Part shown: piece by piece, positions 9,718 to 20,310 of the stretch
Numbering within the stretch: the stretch's first letter is position 1
How the letters are laid out: each line of letters starts with the position of its first letter
Position numbers and translations under genes: made by a program
Notes under the pieces: generated by a model
What the model saw: only the letters and a program-made list of their open reading frames with translations
The model's database searches: none
Told to the model about the DNA's origin: nothing
DNA from: Pseudomonas sp. B21_DOA
Lineage (GTDB): Bacteria; Pseudomonadota; Gammaproteobacteria; Pseudomonadales; Pseudomonadaceae
Direction: 5' to 3'
Assembly: GCA_030544685.1 (NCBI GenBank)
Contig: CP086683.1
Span: 1,240,001 to 1,304,000, forward strand
DNA: 64,000 bases

Positions 9718-10508
9718 GCGCGCTCCTGCCGGGGTACGGCGCTGCGTTGCGAGAAGACTTTGCTCAGCACGTGCTCGCGGGTTTCGATAAAGCGCGGATC
9801 GGATTTGACCGCACGGGCCGACTCGCCAGCGGCATAACGCTGACCAAAATCCAATTGCAGCCGCTCAACGATCTGCCCCGGATTCGGTGCCAGCAGAATC
9901 AGGTCCGTGGCGAGGAACACCGCTTCTTCAATGTCGTGGGTAATAAGAAAAACCGGTTTGGCAGTGCGCTGCCAGACTTGCAGCAACAGCTCCTGCATCT
10001 GCTCGCGAGTGAATGCATCAAGCGCACCGAACGGCTCGTCCATCAGCAACACGCGCGGGTCGGCGGCAAGGGCGCGGGCGAGGCCGACGCGTTGTTTCTG
10101 GCCACCGGACAATTGCCAGATGCGCCGGTCTTCGAAACCGGCGAGATCGACCAGCGCGAGCATTTCCCGGGCGCGCTGTTCGCGTTTGTCCTTGGTAACG
10201 CCGGCCAGTTCGAGGCCGAAGGCGACGTTGGCCAGTACGTCCTGCCAGGGCAGCAAGGCGTCATCCTGGAACACCACGCCACGTTCGGCGCTCGGACCTT
10301 TGACCGGCACGCTGTCGAGGGTGATGCGCCCGGCGCTCGGTTCGACGAAACCGGCAATCAGGTTCAACAGCGAAGTCTTGCCACTGCCGGACGGGCCGAG
10401 GGCAACCAGCAGTTGCTGCGGCCCCAGGGTCAGGGAAATATCCGCCAGCACCGGCTCCGGGCTGCCCGGGTACTGTGCGCTGATGCGCTCCAGCTGTAGC
10501 AAGGCCAT
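9714..10508 (-). CDS. tauB: Taurine ABC transporter ATPase TauB
   Basis: 264-aa cytoplasmic ATPase. It has Walker A ([10 protein letters not shown], about residues 37-46), the signature [15 protein letters not shown], Walker B with [12 protein letters not shown], and a switch His in [12 protein letters not shown]. It lies between tauA (16-bp gap) and tauC (overlap), as in other tauABCD operons. Confidence 0.93.
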   Translation of the reverse strand: MALLQLERISAQYPGSPEPVLADISLTLGPQQLLVALGPSGSGKTSLLNLIAGFVEPSAGRITLDSVPVKGPSAERGVVFQDDALLPWQDVLANVAFGLELAGVTKDKREQRAREMLALVDLAGFEDRRIWQLSGGQKQRVGLARALAADPRVLLMDEPFGALDAFTREQMQELLLQVWQRTAKPVFLITHDIEEAVFLATDLILLAPNPGQIVERLQLDFGQRYAAGESARAVKSDPRFIETREHVLSKVFSQRSAVPRQERA

Positions 10509-10524
10509 CGCTGTTATCTCCCGA

Positions 10525-11502
10525 TCAGTTGGTGATGTATTTGGCGCTGACGTACGGCGCGTAGTCCGGCAGCACGGCTTCGACCTTGTCTTGCTCCTTG
10601 AGGAACGCGGCGGTGTCGGTGATGGCTTTGGTGGTCGGCGCGCCGAGGTCGCTCACCTGATCCGCCGCCAATGGGTAGACGTTGCCCTGCAGCAGCAATG
10701 GAATGTCGCTGGCCTTGGCGCCGGAGAGTTTGACCAGTTTGTCGACGTTGCTCTGGTTGGCCAGCCAGGCCTGCGGATCCTTGCGGTAATCGGCGTAGGC
10801 ATCGAGGGTGACCTTGGCGAATGCGGTGACGATTTCCGGGTGCTTGGCGGCGAAGTCCTTGCGCACGATCCACGCATCGAAGGTTGGTGCGCCGAACTTG
10901 GCCAACTCGCCGGAGGTAATCAGCACTTTGCCGTTTTCCTTGGCGACGCCCAGTGCCGGATCCCACACGTAAGTGGCGTCGATGTCGCCGCGCTTCCACG
11001 CCGCGATGATCGCTGGCGGCGCGAGGTTGAGCACAGTGACTTTCGACGGGTCGATGTTCCAGTGCTTGAGCGCGGCGAGCAGGCTGTAGTGCCCGGTGGA
11101 CACGAACGGCACGGCGATTTTCTTGCCGATCAGATTCTGCGGAGTCTTGATGCCGGAGCCGTCGCGCGCGACCAGTGCTTCAGCGGCGCCGATCTGCGTG
11201 GCAATCAGGAAGGTTTCTACCGGTACCTTGCGGGTGATCGCGGCGGTCAGTGGACTCGAACCGAGGTAGCCGATCTGCACATCGCCGGACGCGATGGCGG
11301 CGATGATGTCGGCGCCGTTATCGAACTTGCGCCAGCTGATATCGGCCTTGGTGGCTTTCTCGTAGGCGCCGTCGGCCTGAGCGACTTTGGCCGGGTCGAC
11401 GGTAGTCTGGTAGGCAACGGTGAGGTCGGCCGCCTGGGCGAGGAAGCTTGCAGCGGCCAGCGAGGCGGCGGCGAGCAGGCGAAGCGGGAAATTCAGTTTC
11501 AA
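10525..11502 (-). CDS. tauA: Taurine-binding periplasmic protein TauA
   Basis: 325-aa substrate-binding protein with a cleavable signal peptide ([18 protein letters not shown]). The mature domain has the sulfonate-binding-protein segments [15 protein letters not shown] and [18 protein letters not shown]. It is the first gene of the operon and captures taurine for TauBC. About 140 bp of promoter region lie upstream; CysB/Cbl control is expected from the family, but I cannot mark a firm site. Confidence 0.93.
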   Translation of the reverse strand: MKLNFPLRLLAAASLAAASFLAQAADLTVAYQTTVDPAKVAQADGAYEKATKADISWRKFDNGADIIAAIASGDVQIGYLGSSPLTAAITRKVPVETFLIATQIGAAEALVARDGSGIKTPQNLIGKKIAVPFVSTGHYSLLAALKHWNIDPSKVTVLNLAPPAIIAAWKRGDIDATYVWDPALGVAKENGKVLITSGELAKFGAPTFDAWIVRKDFAAKHPEIVTAFAKVTLDAYADYRKDPQAWLANQSNVDKLVKLSGAKASDIPLLLQGNVYPLAADQVSDLGAPTTKAITDTAAFLKEQDKVEAVLPDYAPYVSAKYITN

Positions 11503-11640
11503 TTGAGAGCTCCAGATCAGGCGACCGAATGTCGGCGTGAACGGAGACTAAATGATCTAAGAATTCAAAAATAAATAACTTTTTCGAATGAGCTTATGAG
11601 CGGAAAAATCTAAGGCAGGAGAGGATGTGAGCTTTTGACT

Positions 11641-11744
11641 GATCGTTCCCACGCTCTGCATGGTAACGCCTCAAGGGACGCTCTGCGTCCAAAGCGACGC
11701 GGAGCGTCACAGGCTGCATTCCCACGCAGAGCGTGGGAACGATC
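11641..11744. repeat. GATCGTTCCCACGC-type inverted repeat, copy 2
   Basis: Same family as 7779-7888. The ends GATCGTTCCCACGCTCTGCA and CGCAGAGCGTGGGAACGATC face each other with an inner GGACGCTCTGCGTCC stem. It lies between tauA and gshA. Confidence 0.85.
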
Positions 11745-11759
11745 ATGGCCGGGGCGGCT

Positions 11760-13358
11760 TTAATTGCTGATGGCGAGGATACTCGCCTGATACGCACCAA
11801 CAAAGACGTCGAAATCGCCGACTTCGTTCTGCTCAAGCTCGGTCTGCTGCGCCAGCGACGCGCGCGCCAGTTCTTCAAACTTCGCTTGCTCGTCAGCTGC
11901 CAACGGCTCGCTGCGGAAGAACTCGGCATGGGCCTGGCTCTGACGCAGGGAGAACTGCGCAAAGCTTTCCTTGTGCTCGGCCATGGCGGCCAACACCTGC
12001 GCCGATGGCGTCAACGACGGGTCGTTGACCTTGGCCAGTTGCGCATCCAGCGCCTTGCTGTGGGCATCACCGCCAACGCTCTGATCAAGCATCGCCGCCA
12101 GCGGAGCAATCTGCTCCAGCAGCTCGGCCGCCCACTGTTTCATCTCGACCGGCTGACCGTCACGCTGCAATTGCAGGCCCGGACGGCGGCCTTCCTTGAC
12201 CACGCTGAGGAAGTTCGAGGTGGCATTGCCGCACGAAGTGTTGGTCAGCAGCGGGCTGTCGTTCAGCGCGCAATACAGCAGGAAGGCGTCGATGAAGCGC
12301 GACTCGGTGATATCGATGCCCATCGGCAGGAACGGGTTGATGTCCAGGCAGCGCACTTCGACGTACTGAATGCCGCGCGCCATCAGCGCCTGGATCGGCC
12401 GCTCGCCGGTGTAGGTCACGCGTTTCGGGCGGATGTTGGAGTAGTACTCGTTTTCGATCTGCAGGATGTTGGTGTTGAGCTGCACCCACTCACCATCCTT
12501 GTGCGTACCGACTTCAACATACGGCGCATACGGCGTGGCCACGGCTTCGCGCAGGCTGTCGGTATAGCTCGCCAGATCGTTGTAGCACGGTGTCAGGCCG
12601 GCCTGGGCGTTGCTCTGATAACCGAGATCGCTCATGCGCAGGCTGGTGGCGTACGGCAGATAGAGGGTGTCCGGATCGAGTTGTTCGAGCTGATGCGAAC
12701 GCCCGCGCAGGAAACCGGCGTCCAGCGCCGGCGAAGCACCGAACAGGTACATCAGCAGCCAGCTGTAGCGACGGAAGTTGCGGATCAGGGCGATATAGGA
12801 CACTGACTGGAAATCGCGGTCAGTGCCGACGAAACCTTCGGCTTCGCGCAGCAATGGCCAAAGCTGTTCCGGCAGGGAGAAGTTGTAGTGAATCCCGGCA
12901 ATGCATTGCATGGTCTTGCCGTAACGCAGGGCCAGGCCCTTGCGGTAGACGTACTTGAGCTGACCGATGTTGGAGGTGCCGTAATAGGCGATCGGAATGT
13001 CTTCCTCGGCCGGCAACGGGCACGGCATCGATGGACTCCACAGGTACTCGTTGCCGAGTTTGCTGTAGGCAAAGCGATGAATCTTGTCCAGGCTCGCCAG
13101 CGTGTCGGCAGGATCCGGCAGGGCAGGCGTGATGAATTCCAGCAGCGACTCGGAGTAGTCGGTGGTGATCTGTTCGTTGGTCAGCGCGGAACCCAGGGCT
13201 TCGGGGTGCGGCGTCTGCGCCAGGCGACCTTCACTGGTCACGCGCAGGCACTCACGTTCGATACCGTGCAGGCACTGCTTGAGCAGAGAGAGGTTAGCGC
13301 GCTCGCCAAGCAGAGCCAGGCGGCGGTTGAGAAGTTCGCTCAATTTGGATTCCTTCAC
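11760..13358 (-). CDS. gshA: Glutamate-cysteine ligase
   Basis: 532-aa enzyme for the first, rate-limiting step of glutathione synthesis (ATP-dependent joining of glutamate and cysteine). The length fits the proteobacterial class (about 520-530). Family segments include [40 protein letters not shown], and [11 protein letters not shown], which carries active-site residues. A start a few codons inside ([12 protein letters not shown]) is also possible. It is a single gene, with repeats on both sides. Confidence 0.93.
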   Translation of the reverse strand: MKESKLSELLNRRLALLGERANLSLLKQCLHGIERECLRVTSEGRLAQTPHPEALGSALTNEQITTDYSESLLEFITPALPDPADTLASLDKIHRFAYSKLGNEYLWSPSMPCPLPAEEDIPIAYYGTSNIGQLKYVYRKGLALRYGKTMQCIAGIHYNFSLPEQLWPLLREAEGFVGTDRDFQSVSYIALIRNFRRYSWLLMYLFGASPALDAGFLRGRSHQLEQLDPDTLYLPYATSLRMSDLGYQSNAQAGLTPCYNDLASYTDSLREAVATPYAPYVEVGTHKDGEWVQLNTNILQIENEYYSNIRPKRVTYTGERPIQALMARGIQYVEVRCLDINPFLPMGIDITESRFIDAFLLYCALNDSPLLTNTSCGNATSNFLSVVKEGRRPGLQLQRDGQPVEMKQWAAELLEQIAPLAAMLDQSVGGDAHSKALDAQLAKVNDPSLTPSAQVLAAMAEHKESFAQFSLRQSQAHAEFFRSEPLAADEQAKFEELARASLAQQTELEQNEVGDFDVFVGAYQASILAISN

Positions 13359-13463
13359 GCGTCAGTCGCCCCAATATGGGGGTGGGCAGGACGGTCTACA
13401 AGGGTGAAGTTGAAACTGGCGTTATCGCCTGGTTTTCTAGCCTGTCAGCCGCACACATAACCC

Positions 13464-13550
13464 GTAGGAGCTGCCGAAGGCTGCGATCTTTTGATTTTGT
13501 TTTTTAACACCAAGATCAAAAGATCGCAGCCTGCGGCAGCTCCTGCAGGA
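13464..13550. repeat. GTAGGAGCTGCCGAAGGCTGCGATC-type inverted repeat
   Basis: GGAGCTGCCGAAGGCTGCGA and TCGCAGCCTGCGGCAGCTCC are inverted, with GATCTTTTGAT / ATCAAAAGATC arms inside. A diverged copy is at 37384-37487. Confidence 0.8.
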
Positions 13551-13589
13551 TTCGTTGCGCCGAAATTAACTCAAAATGATGAGCAACAT

Positions 13590-13973
13590 CTACAGGACAG
13601 CGAAGGTGCCTTGCGCTTTTGCGACCAGTTTGTCGCCCTGCATCACCTCGGCTTCGACCACCAGCGTGCGCCGGCCCGGGTGGATCACCCGCGCCGTGCA
13701 CAGCACCTCGCCCTCGGAAACGGCGCGGATGTAGTTGATCTTGCATTCGATGGTCGCGCTCTGCTGATCGAAGCCATGGCTGCTGGAGCAAGCCAGGCCC
13801 ATGGCAATGTCGACCAGGCTGAACAGCGCGCCGCCGTGCAATTTGCCGCCACGGTTGCGCAGTTCGGGCTCAAGCACCAGGGCGACTTGCGCCACCCCGG
13901 TGTCGAGGCTGTGCAGGCGGCAGCCCAACAGCTTGAAAAACGCGCTCTCGACGAGCCCGGCCGGCATGTCCAT
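13590..13973 (-). CDS. PaaI-family hotdog thioesterase
   Basis: 127-aa acyl-CoA thioesterase-like protein with a single hotdog fold. The active-site block RNRGGKLHGGALFSLVDIAM carries the HGG motif and the catalytic Asp of the PaaI/YdiI type. The end of tex abuts its start (one shared base), so the two are probably co-transcribed. The substrate is unknown; aryl- or acyl-CoA housekeeping is likely. Confidence 0.85.
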   Translation of the reverse strand: MDMPAGLVESAFFKLLGCRLHSLDTGVAQVALVLEPELRNRGGKLHGGALFSLVDIAMGLACSSSHGFDQQSATIECKINYIRAVSEGEVLCTARVIHPGRRTLVVEAEVMQGDKLVAKAQGTFAVL

Positions 13974-16297
13974 CAGCGTTTCTTCAATTGCTTGGCGTTG
14001 GCGAACAGCGAGGCCATCGCGTTGTTCACCGGTGCGGCGGTCGCAGTTTCCTTGCGTGGCGCATTGCCCGAAGACTGGCGCGGTGCCGAGCCCGGACGCG
14101 AGCCACGGGCGCCGTCGACCTTCTCGCCCGGCGTGTCGCTCATGCGCATCGACAGGCCGACGCGTTTGCGCGGAATGTCGACTTCCATGACCTTCACTTT
14201 CACCACGTCACCGGCCTTGACCGCTTCGCGTGGGTCCTTGATGAACTTCTCCGAGAGCGCCGAGATGTGCACCAGACCATCCTGATGCACGCCGATGTCA
14301 ACGAACGCACCGAACGCCGTAACGTTGGTCACCACGCCTTCAAGGATCATCCCCAGTTGCAGGTCCTTGAGGTCTTCGACGCCTTCCTGGAACTCGGCAG
14401 TCTTGAACTCCGGACGTGGATCGCGACCGGGTTTTTCCAGTTCTTGCAGGATGTCGGTCACGGTGGGCAGACCGAAGGTTTCATCGGTGAATTTCTTCGG
14501 ATCCAGACGCTTGAGAAACGCGGCATCGCCGATCAGCGAGCGGATGTCGCGGTCGGTTTCAGCGGCAATGCGCTGCACCAGCGGATAGGCTTCCGGGTGC
14601 ACCGCCGAGGAATCCAGCGGGTTGTCGCCGTTCATTACGCGCAAGAAACCGGCGGCCTGTTCGAAGGTTTTTTCGCCCAGGCGCGCGACTTTCTTCAGTG
14701 CTGCACGGGTTTTGAATGCGCCATGTTCGTCACGGTGAGCAACGATGTTCTGCGCCAGCGTTGCGTTGAGCCCGGAGATCCGTGCCAGCAAAGCCACGGA
14801 GGCGGTATTCACATCCACGCCCACGGCGTTCACGCAATCCTCGACCACAGCATCCAGACCGCGCGCCAGTTTCAGTTGCGAGACGTCGTGCTGATATTGG
14901 CCGACACCAATGGATTTCGGATCGATTTTCACCAGTTCGGCCAGCGGATCCTGCAAGCGACGGGCGATCGACACGGCGCCACGGATCGACACGTCGAGGT
15001 CCGGGAATTCCTTGGCCGCCAGTTCCGAGGCCGAGTACACCGAGGCGCCGGCTTCGGACACCATGACCTTGGTCATTTTCATCGCTGGATATTTTTTTAT
15101 CAGTTCGATCGCCAGCTTGTCGGTCTCACGGCTGGCAGTACCGTTGCCGATGGCGATCAGATCCACCGAGTGCTTGGCGCACAGCGCGGCGAGAATGGCG
15201 ATGGTCTGATCCCATTTGTTGTGCGGCACGTGCGGGTAAACCGTGGCGTGATCGAGCAGCTTGCCGGTCGAGTCGACCACGGCCACCTTGCAGCCGGTAC
15301 GCAGGCCCGGGTCGAGGCCCAAGGTCGCGCGCGGGCCGGCCGGAGCGGCCAGCAGCAGGTCGTGCAGGTTGTGCGCGAAGACGTTGATCGCTTCGGTTTC
15401 GGCGCCATCGCGCAACTCGCCCAGCAGATCGGTTTCCAGGTGGGTGTAGAGCTTGACCTTCCAGGTCCAGCGCACCACTTCGCCCAGCCACTTGTCCGCC
15501 GGGCGGTTCTGGTTCTGGATGCCGAACTGCTGGCCGATCATGCCTTCGCACGGGTGCATGGTGCCGGGCAGCTCATCGCCGACTTTCAGCGCGGAGCTGA
15601 GAATGCCTTCATTGCGGCCGCGGAAAATGGCGAGGGCGCGGTGCGACGGCATGCTTTTCAGCGGCTCGTCGTGCTCGAAATAATCGCGGAATTTGGCGCC
15701 TTCCTCTTCCTTGCCGGCGATGACGCGGGCACTGAGGATCGCTTCCTGCTTGAGGAAATTGCGCAGCTTTTCCAGCAGGCTGGCGTCCTCGGCGAAGCGC
15801 TCCATCAGGATGTACTTGGCGCCTTCCAGTGCAGCCTTGACATCGGCCACGCCTTTTTCGGCGTCGACGAAGCGCGCGGCTTCGGTTTCCGGCGACAGGT
15901 TCGGGTCGTTGAACAAGCCGTCGGCCAGTTCGCCGAGGCCGGCCTCGAGGGCGATCTGGCCCTTGGTGCGGCGCTTCTGCTTGTACGGCAGGTACAAGTC
16001 TTCGAGACGGGTTTTGGTGTCGGCGAGCTTGATGTCGCGCTCGAGGGCAGGAGTGAGTTTGCCTTGCTCTTCGATGCTGGCGAGGATGCTGATGCGCCGT
16101 TCGTCGAGTTCTCGCAGGTAGCGCAGGCGCTCTTCCAGATGACGCAACTGGGTGTCATCGAGGCTGCCGGTGACTTCTTTCCGGTAACGGGCGATGAAGG
16201 GAACGGTAGAACCTTCATCGAGTAGCGCGACGGCCGCTTCGACCTGTTGTGGGCGTACGCCGAGTTCCTCGGCAATGCGGCTGTTGATGCTGTCCAT
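13973..16297 (-). CDS. tex: Tex-family RNA-binding transcription accessory protein
   Basis: 774-aa nucleic-acid-binding protein linked to transcription in related bacteria. It has an N-terminal helical region, a YqgF/RNase H-like domain ([19 protein letters not shown] near residue 325), helix-hairpin-helix repeats (around [16 protein letters not shown]) and a C-terminal S1 domain ([20 protein letters not shown] near residue 650). The start at 16297 is chosen because AGGTGG lies six bases upstream; an in-frame start at 16312 is less well placed. The last ~50 residues are a basic low-complexity tail. Confidence 0.93.
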   Translation of the reverse strand: MDSINSRIAEELGVRPQQVEAAVALLDEGSTVPFIARYRKEVTGSLDDTQLRHLEERLRYLRELDERRISILASIEEQGKLTPALERDIKLADTKTRLEDLYLPYKQKRRTKGQIALEAGLGELADGLFNDPNLSPETEAARFVDAEKGVADVKAALEGAKYILMERFAEDASLLEKLRNFLKQEAILSARVIAGKEEEGAKFRDYFEHDEPLKSMPSHRALAIFRGRNEGILSSALKVGDELPGTMHPCEGMIGQQFGIQNQNRPADKWLGEVVRWTWKVKLYTHLETDLLGELRDGAETEAINVFAHNLHDLLLAAPAGPRATLGLDPGLRTGCKVAVVDSTGKLLDHATVYPHVPHNKWDQTIAILAALCAKHSVDLIAIGNGTASRETDKLAIELIKKYPAMKMTKVMVSEAGASVYSASELAAKEFPDLDVSIRGAVSIARRLQDPLAELVKIDPKSIGVGQYQHDVSQLKLARGLDAVVEDCVNAVGVDVNTASVALLARISGLNATLAQNIVAHRDEHGAFKTRAALKKVARLGEKTFEQAAGFLRVMNGDNPLDSSAVHPEAYPLVQRIAAETDRDIRSLIGDAAFLKRLDPKKFTDETFGLPTVTDILQELEKPGRDPRPEFKTAEFQEGVEDLKDLQLGMILEGVVTNVTAFGAFVDIGVHQDGLVHISALSEKFIKDPREAVKAGDVVKVKVMEVDIPRKRVGLSMRMSDTPGEKVDGARGSRPGSAPRQSSGNAPRKETATAAPVNNAMASLFANAKQLKKR

Positions 16298-16655
16298 AAA
16301 ACCACCTGACATAGTTTGAAAGCAGGCTCTCAGGCACGCAGATAAAGGCCTGGAGGCTGATTGAGCGGCTAGTAGATTGCCGCTGCCTGGATCAAGAGGC
16401 AGCCCATTGACCCGTAAAATCGAACAGTTGCTGCACAGGGCCGGAAAAAATACCGGCCACTTACGGTAACGATTCAGACGTTGCCTGGCGCAAAACGCCG
16501 CGCATTATAACCAGCGTTCTGTCATTCGGGGGCGTTGCAGCCTGTAGGCATAAACCCCGGTTTTCTGGCAGTGAAGGAAAAATCTGCTAACAATGCACAC
16601 GGTGCGTATAACGGCAGCTACGCCATAATGCGCGCCGAGCTAAAAGGAGCATCCA
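16298..16655. promoter_or_regulatory. Divergent promoter region of tex and ompR
   Basis: About 360 bp between divergent genes. I see no gene here. AT-rich hexamers such as GCATTATAACC near 16501 could be -10 elements, and AAAGGAG at 16643 is the ompR ribosome site. No clear operator or terminator is visible. Confidence 0.4.
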
Positions 16656-17396
16656 ATGAGCAGCACTGCACAAACGGCTGAAGGCGAAAAAATTCTAATC
16701 GTTGATGACGATCCGGGGCTGAGCAGCCTGCTGGAGCGTTTCTTCGTCAGCAAGGGCTACCGTGCCCGTACCGTTCCGAACACCGAGCAGATGGACCGTC
16801 TGCTGGCGCGTGAAGTGTTCAATCTGGTCGTCCTCGACCTGATGCTGCCGGGCGAAGACGGCCTGACCGCGTGCCGCCGCCTGCGCGGCGCGAACAACCA
16901 GATTCCGATCATCATGCTCACCGCCAAGGGCGATGAGCTGAGCCGCATCAAGGGCCTTGAACTGGGCGCCGACGATTACCTGGCCAAGCCGTTCAACCCG
17001 GACGAGCTGATGGCACGGGTCAAAGCGGTATTGCGCCGTCAGGCCGCACCGGTACCGGGCGCACCGGGCAGCGAAGACGAAAACGTCACCTTCGGTGATT
17101 ACGTGTTGTCGCTGGCCACCCGCGAACTCAAGCGTGGCGATGAAGTGCACATGCTCACCACCGGTGAGTTCGCGGTACTCAAGGCGCTGGTGATGAACGC
17201 TCGTCAGCCACTGACCCGTGACAAGCTGATGAATCTCGCCCGTGGCCGTGAATGGGATGCGCTCGAGCGTTCCATCGACGTGCAGATCTCGCGTCTGCGC
17301 CGGATGATCGAACCCGATCCGTCGAAACCGCGTTACATCCAGACCGTCTGGGGCGTGGGTTACGTGTTCGTACCGGATGGCACCGCCACCAAGTGA
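16656..17396 (+). CDS. ompR: Osmolarity response regulator OmpR
   Basis: 246-aa response regulator partnered with EnvZ. The receiver domain has the acidic pocket (LIVDDDPG), the phosphorylated Asp61 (VVLDLMLPGEDG), Thr in MLTAKG and Lys in DYLAKPFNP. A winged-helix DNA-binding domain follows (about residues 145-240, ending YIQTVWGVGYVFVPDG). A strong AAAGGAG ribosome site lies upstream. envZ follows in the same direction after a 114-bp gap that holds a REP-like repeat. Confidence 0.95.
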   Translation: MSSTAQTAEGEKILIVDDDPGLSSLLERFFVSKGYRARTVPNTEQMDRLLAREVFNLVVLDLMLPGEDGLTACRRLRGANNQIPIIMLTAKGDELSRIKGLELGADDYLAKPFNPDELMARVKAVLRRQAAPVPGAPGSEDENVTFGDYVLSLATRELKRGDEVHMLTTGEFAVLKALVMNARQPLTRDKLMNLARGREWDALERSIDVQISRLRRMIEPDPSKPRYIQTVWGVGYVFVPDGTATK

Positions 17397-17406
17397 TCGG
17401 TGATTT

Positions 17407-17495
17407 GTAGGAGCGGGTCTGCAAGGCTCTGGCCGCACGGCCATTGCCACAGACTCGCAATCCGCAATATGCGAGCATTGCTCGCTCCTGCAAGT
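17407..17495. repeat. REP-like repeat between ompR and envZ
   Basis: TGTAGGAGCGGGTCTGCAAG on the left and a GCGAGCATTGCTCGCTCCTG unit on the right form a diverged inverted pair inside the ompR-envZ operon. Confidence 0.65.
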
Positions 17496-17510
17496 GTGTA
17501 GCGGTTAAAG

Positions 17511-18822
17511 ATGAAAACCCCCGTCTGGTTCCCCCAAAGTTTTTCTCCCGCACCCTCTGGCTGGTGCTGATCGTCGTGCTGTTTTCCAAGGCGCTGACCC
17601 TGGTTTATCTGTTGATGAACGAGGACGTGCTGGTGGATCGCCAATACAGCCATGGCGTCGCTCTGACGCTGCGCGCCTATTGGGCCGCCGACGAAGAAAA
17701 CCGCGCAAAAATCGCCGATGCCGCGACCCTGATCCGCGTGGTTGGCGCCGGTGTGCCGGAAGGCGAACAACACTGGCCGTACAGCGAAATCTATCAGCGC
17801 CAAATGCAGGCCGAACTGGGGGCCGACACTGAGGTGCGCTTGCGCATGCACTCGCCGCCGGCATTGTGGGTGAGGGCGCCGAGCCTGGGCGATGGCTGGC
17901 TGAAAGTACCGCTGTATCCGCATCCGCTGCGCGGCCAGAAAATCTGGAACGTGCTCGGCTGGTTCCTCGCCATCGGCCTGCTATCGACGGCGTCGGCATG
18001 GATTTTCGTCAGCCAGCTCAACCAGCCGCTGAAGCGTCTGGTGTATGCCGCGCGACAACTCGGCCAGGGCCGCAGCGTGCGCCTGCCGATCAGCGACACG
18101 CCCAGCGAAATGACCGAGGTTTACCGCGCCTTCAATCAGATGGCCGAGGACGTCGAACAGGCCGGGCGTGAGCGTGAGCTGATGCTCGCCGGCGTCTCCC
18201 ATGACTTGCGCACACCGCTGACGCGCTTGCGCCTGTCGCTGGAACTGATGGGCGATCACACCGACCTCACCGACGACATGGTTCGCGACATCGAAGACAT
18301 GGATGCGATTCTCGACCAGTTCCTCGCGTTCATCCGCGACGGTCGCGATGAGTCTGTAGAAGAAGTCGACCTCAGCGATCTGGTGCGCGAAGTTGCCGCG
18401 CCATACAACCAGAATGAAGAGAAGGTACGTTTGCGCCTGGAACCGATCCAGCCGTTTCCGCTACGTCGAGTATCGATGAAACGCCTGCTTAATAACCTGA
18501 TCGGCAACGCCTTGAACCATGCCGGCACGGGTGTTGAGGTCGCGGCTTATGTGTCAGGAGATACCAGCGCGCCGTATGTGGTCCTGAGTGTGATGGACCG
18601 TGGCGCCGGTATCGATCCGTCCGAGCTTGAAGCAATCTTCAACCCGTTTACCCGAGGTGATCGGGCTCGCGGTGGCAAAGGTACCGGGCTGGGACTGGCG
18701 ATCGTGAAAAGGATTGCGGCGATGCATGGCGGCAATGTCGAATTGCGCAACCGGTCCGGGGTGGACTGGAGGCGCGGGTGAGATTGCCGCTTGGATTGAT
18801 GTTGCCCCGAGATGCGGTCTAG
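17511..18822 (+). CDS. envZ: Sensor histidine kinase EnvZ (two single-base frameshifts)
   Basis: Membrane sensor kinase/phosphatase for OmpR. It has a first membrane helix (LWLVLIVVLFSKALTLVYLL), a periplasmic domain, a second helix (VLGWFLAIGLLSTASAWIFV), a HAMP domain, the H-box GVSHDLRTPLTRLRLS, an N-box with NNLIGNALNHA, and the G2 box GKGTGLGLAIVKR. The natural start at 17511 (MKTPVWFPQSF) is out of frame with the body; one T added to the T5 run at 17540-17544 joins them. One G added to the G4 run at 18758-18761 extends the end to a stop at 18820-18822. The repaired length is 437 aa, as expected. Confidence 0.9.
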
Positions 18823-18825
18823 AAG

Positions 18826-18900
18826 CAGCTGCAAGCTTCAAGCTGCAAGTTGCAAGTTGCAAGCAAAGCGCTGTTCACTTGCCGCTTGAAGCTTGCCGCT
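18826..18900. repeat. CAAGCTGCAAG-type repeat
   Basis: A run of short related units (GCAAGCTTCAAGCTGCAAG, TTGCAAGTTGCAAG) followed by the inverted CTTGCCGCTTGAAGCTTGCC. It separates convergent envZ and rimK and could act as a two-way terminator. Confidence 0.7.
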
Positions 18901-18913
18901 AGCACCTGCTTTT

Positions 18914-19819
18914 CTAGCCCTTGCCCTTGGTGCGGGTCATATTCGGCCCGCCATTCTTTTCCAGATGCTCGATGATGATCCCGGCGACATTCTTGCCGGT
19001 GGTGGTCTCGATCCCTTCCAGTCCCGGCGACGAATTGACTTCCATCACCAGCGGCCCGTGATTGGAGCGCAGGATATCCACACCCGCCACTGCCAGGCCC
19101 ATTACCTTGGCCGCGCGCAACGCGGTCATGCGTTCTTCCGGGGTGATCTTGATCAGGCTGGCGCTGCCGCCGCGATGCAGGTTGGAACGAAACTCGCCCG
19201 GCTTGGCCTGACGCTTCATTGCCGCGATCACCTTGTCGCCGACCACGAAGCAGCGGATATCCGCGCCGCCGGCTTCCTTGATGTATTCCTGAACCATGAT
19301 GTTCTGCTTCAGGCCCATGAATGCTTCGATCACCGACTCTGCCGCCGTCGCGGTTTCGCACAGCACCACGCCGATGCCCTGAGTGCCTTCGAGTACCTTG
19401 ATCACCAGCGGTGCGCCGTTGACCATGGCGATCAGATCGGGAATGTCGTCCGGCGAGTGGGCAAAACCGGTGACCGGCAAACCGATTCCGCGCCGCGACA
19501 GCAGCTGCAGGGAACGCAATTTGTCCCGCGAGCGGGCAATGGCCACCGACTCGTTGAGCGGGAACACGCCCATCATTTCGAACTGACGCAACACCGCGCA
19601 GCCGTAGAACGTCACCGACGCGCCGATCCGCGGGATCACCGCATCAAAACCTTCCAGCGGTTTGCCGCGGTAATGGATCTGCGGCTTGTGGCTGGCAATG
19701 TTCATGTAGGCGCGCAAGGTGTCGATCACCACCATTTCATGCCCGCGCTCGATTCCGGCTTCGACCAGACGGCGGGTGGAATACAGACGCGGATTACGCG
19801 ACAGCACAGCGATCTTCAT
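18914..19819 (-). CDS. rimK: Ribosomal protein S6 glutamate ligase RimK
   Basis: 301-aa ATP-grasp ligase that adds glutamates to the C terminus of ribosomal protein S6, changing ribosome behaviour. Visible features: N-terminal [21 protein letters not shown]-grasp segments [16 protein letters not shown] and [18 protein letters not shown], and the metal-binding [14 protein letters not shown]. The start at 19819 overlaps the rimB stop (ATGA), so translation is coupled. It is the third gene of the rimABK operon, in which RimA and RimB are reported to tune RimK activity. Confidence 0.95.
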   Translation of the reverse strand: MKIAVLSRNPRLYSTRRLVEAGIERGHEMVVIDTLRAYMNIASHKPQIHYRGKPLEGFDAVIPRIGASVTFYGCAVLRQFEMMGVFPLNESVAIARSRDKLRSLQLLSRRGIGLPVTGFAHSPDDIPDLIAMVNGAPLVIKVLEGTQGIGVVLCETATAAESVIEAFMGLKQNIMVQEYIKEAGGADIRCFVVGDKVIAAMKRQAKPGEFRSNLHRGGSASLIKITPEERMTALRAAKVMGLAVAGVDILRSNHGPLVMEVNSSPGLEGIETTTGKNVAGIIIEHLEKNGGPNMTRTKGKG

Positions 19820-20307
19820 GCAACACCTGTGGAGGAGGTAGATACCGGGAACACCGGCTTGTCTTGTACATACTTGATGCCCGGATTGACCACCAGTTGG
19901 CCATCGATCAGGGCTTTGGAACCGAGCAACAGGCGATAACGCATGGACTTGCGGCAGGCCAAAGTGAATTCCACTGGCCAGACCCGATCGCCCAAAGCCA
20001 GCGTGGTACTGATCACGTAGCGCACCTGCGCATGGCCGTTGGAGCTCTTGATGGTTTTGCGCGTGACCAGCGGCGCTTCGCAGCGCCGGTGACGCAGTTG
20101 CACCACCGTGCCTAGGTGCGCGGTGAAACGCACCCATTTCTCGCCGTCGCGTTCGAACGGTTCGATATCGGTGGCGTGCAGGCTGGAGGTGCTGGCGCCG
20201 GTGTCGATTTTTGCGCGCAGGCCCGCGACTCCCAGGCCCGGGAGCGCCACCCACTCGCGCAGACCGACAACGGTCAAATGATCAAATGTCTTCAAAGAAA
20301 AAACCAA
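19816..20307 (-). CDS. rimB: RimB retropepsin-like protease
   Basis: 163-aa protein with a single aspartic-protease half-site, Asp35 in [12 protein letters not shown], as in retropepsins. It is annotated in many genomes as a zinc protease-like protein. In Pseudomonas, RimB is reported to act on glutamylated RpsF and influence RimK output. It sits between rimA (4-bp gap to its stop) and rimK (4-base overlap), which makes the assignment firm. Confidence 0.88.
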   Translation of the reverse strand: MVFSLKTFDHLTVVGLREWVALPGLGVAGLRAKIDTGASTSSLHATDIEPFERDGEKWVRFTAHLGTVVQLRHRRCEAPLVTRKTIKSSNGHAQVRYVISTTLALGDRVWPVEFTLACRKSMRYRLLLGSKALIDGQLVVNPGIKYVQDKPVFPVSTSSTGVA

Positions 20308-20310
20308 GGG

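Noticed and set aside
13988..16225. A 745-codon open frame antisense to tex
   Set aside because: Long antisense frames are common in high-GC DNA. It has no recognisable domain and mirrors the codon pattern of tex.
18914..20254. A 446-codon frame joining rimK with upstream sequence
   Set aside because: The extra N-terminal part is rimB read in the wrong frame. The conserved RimK start is at 19819.
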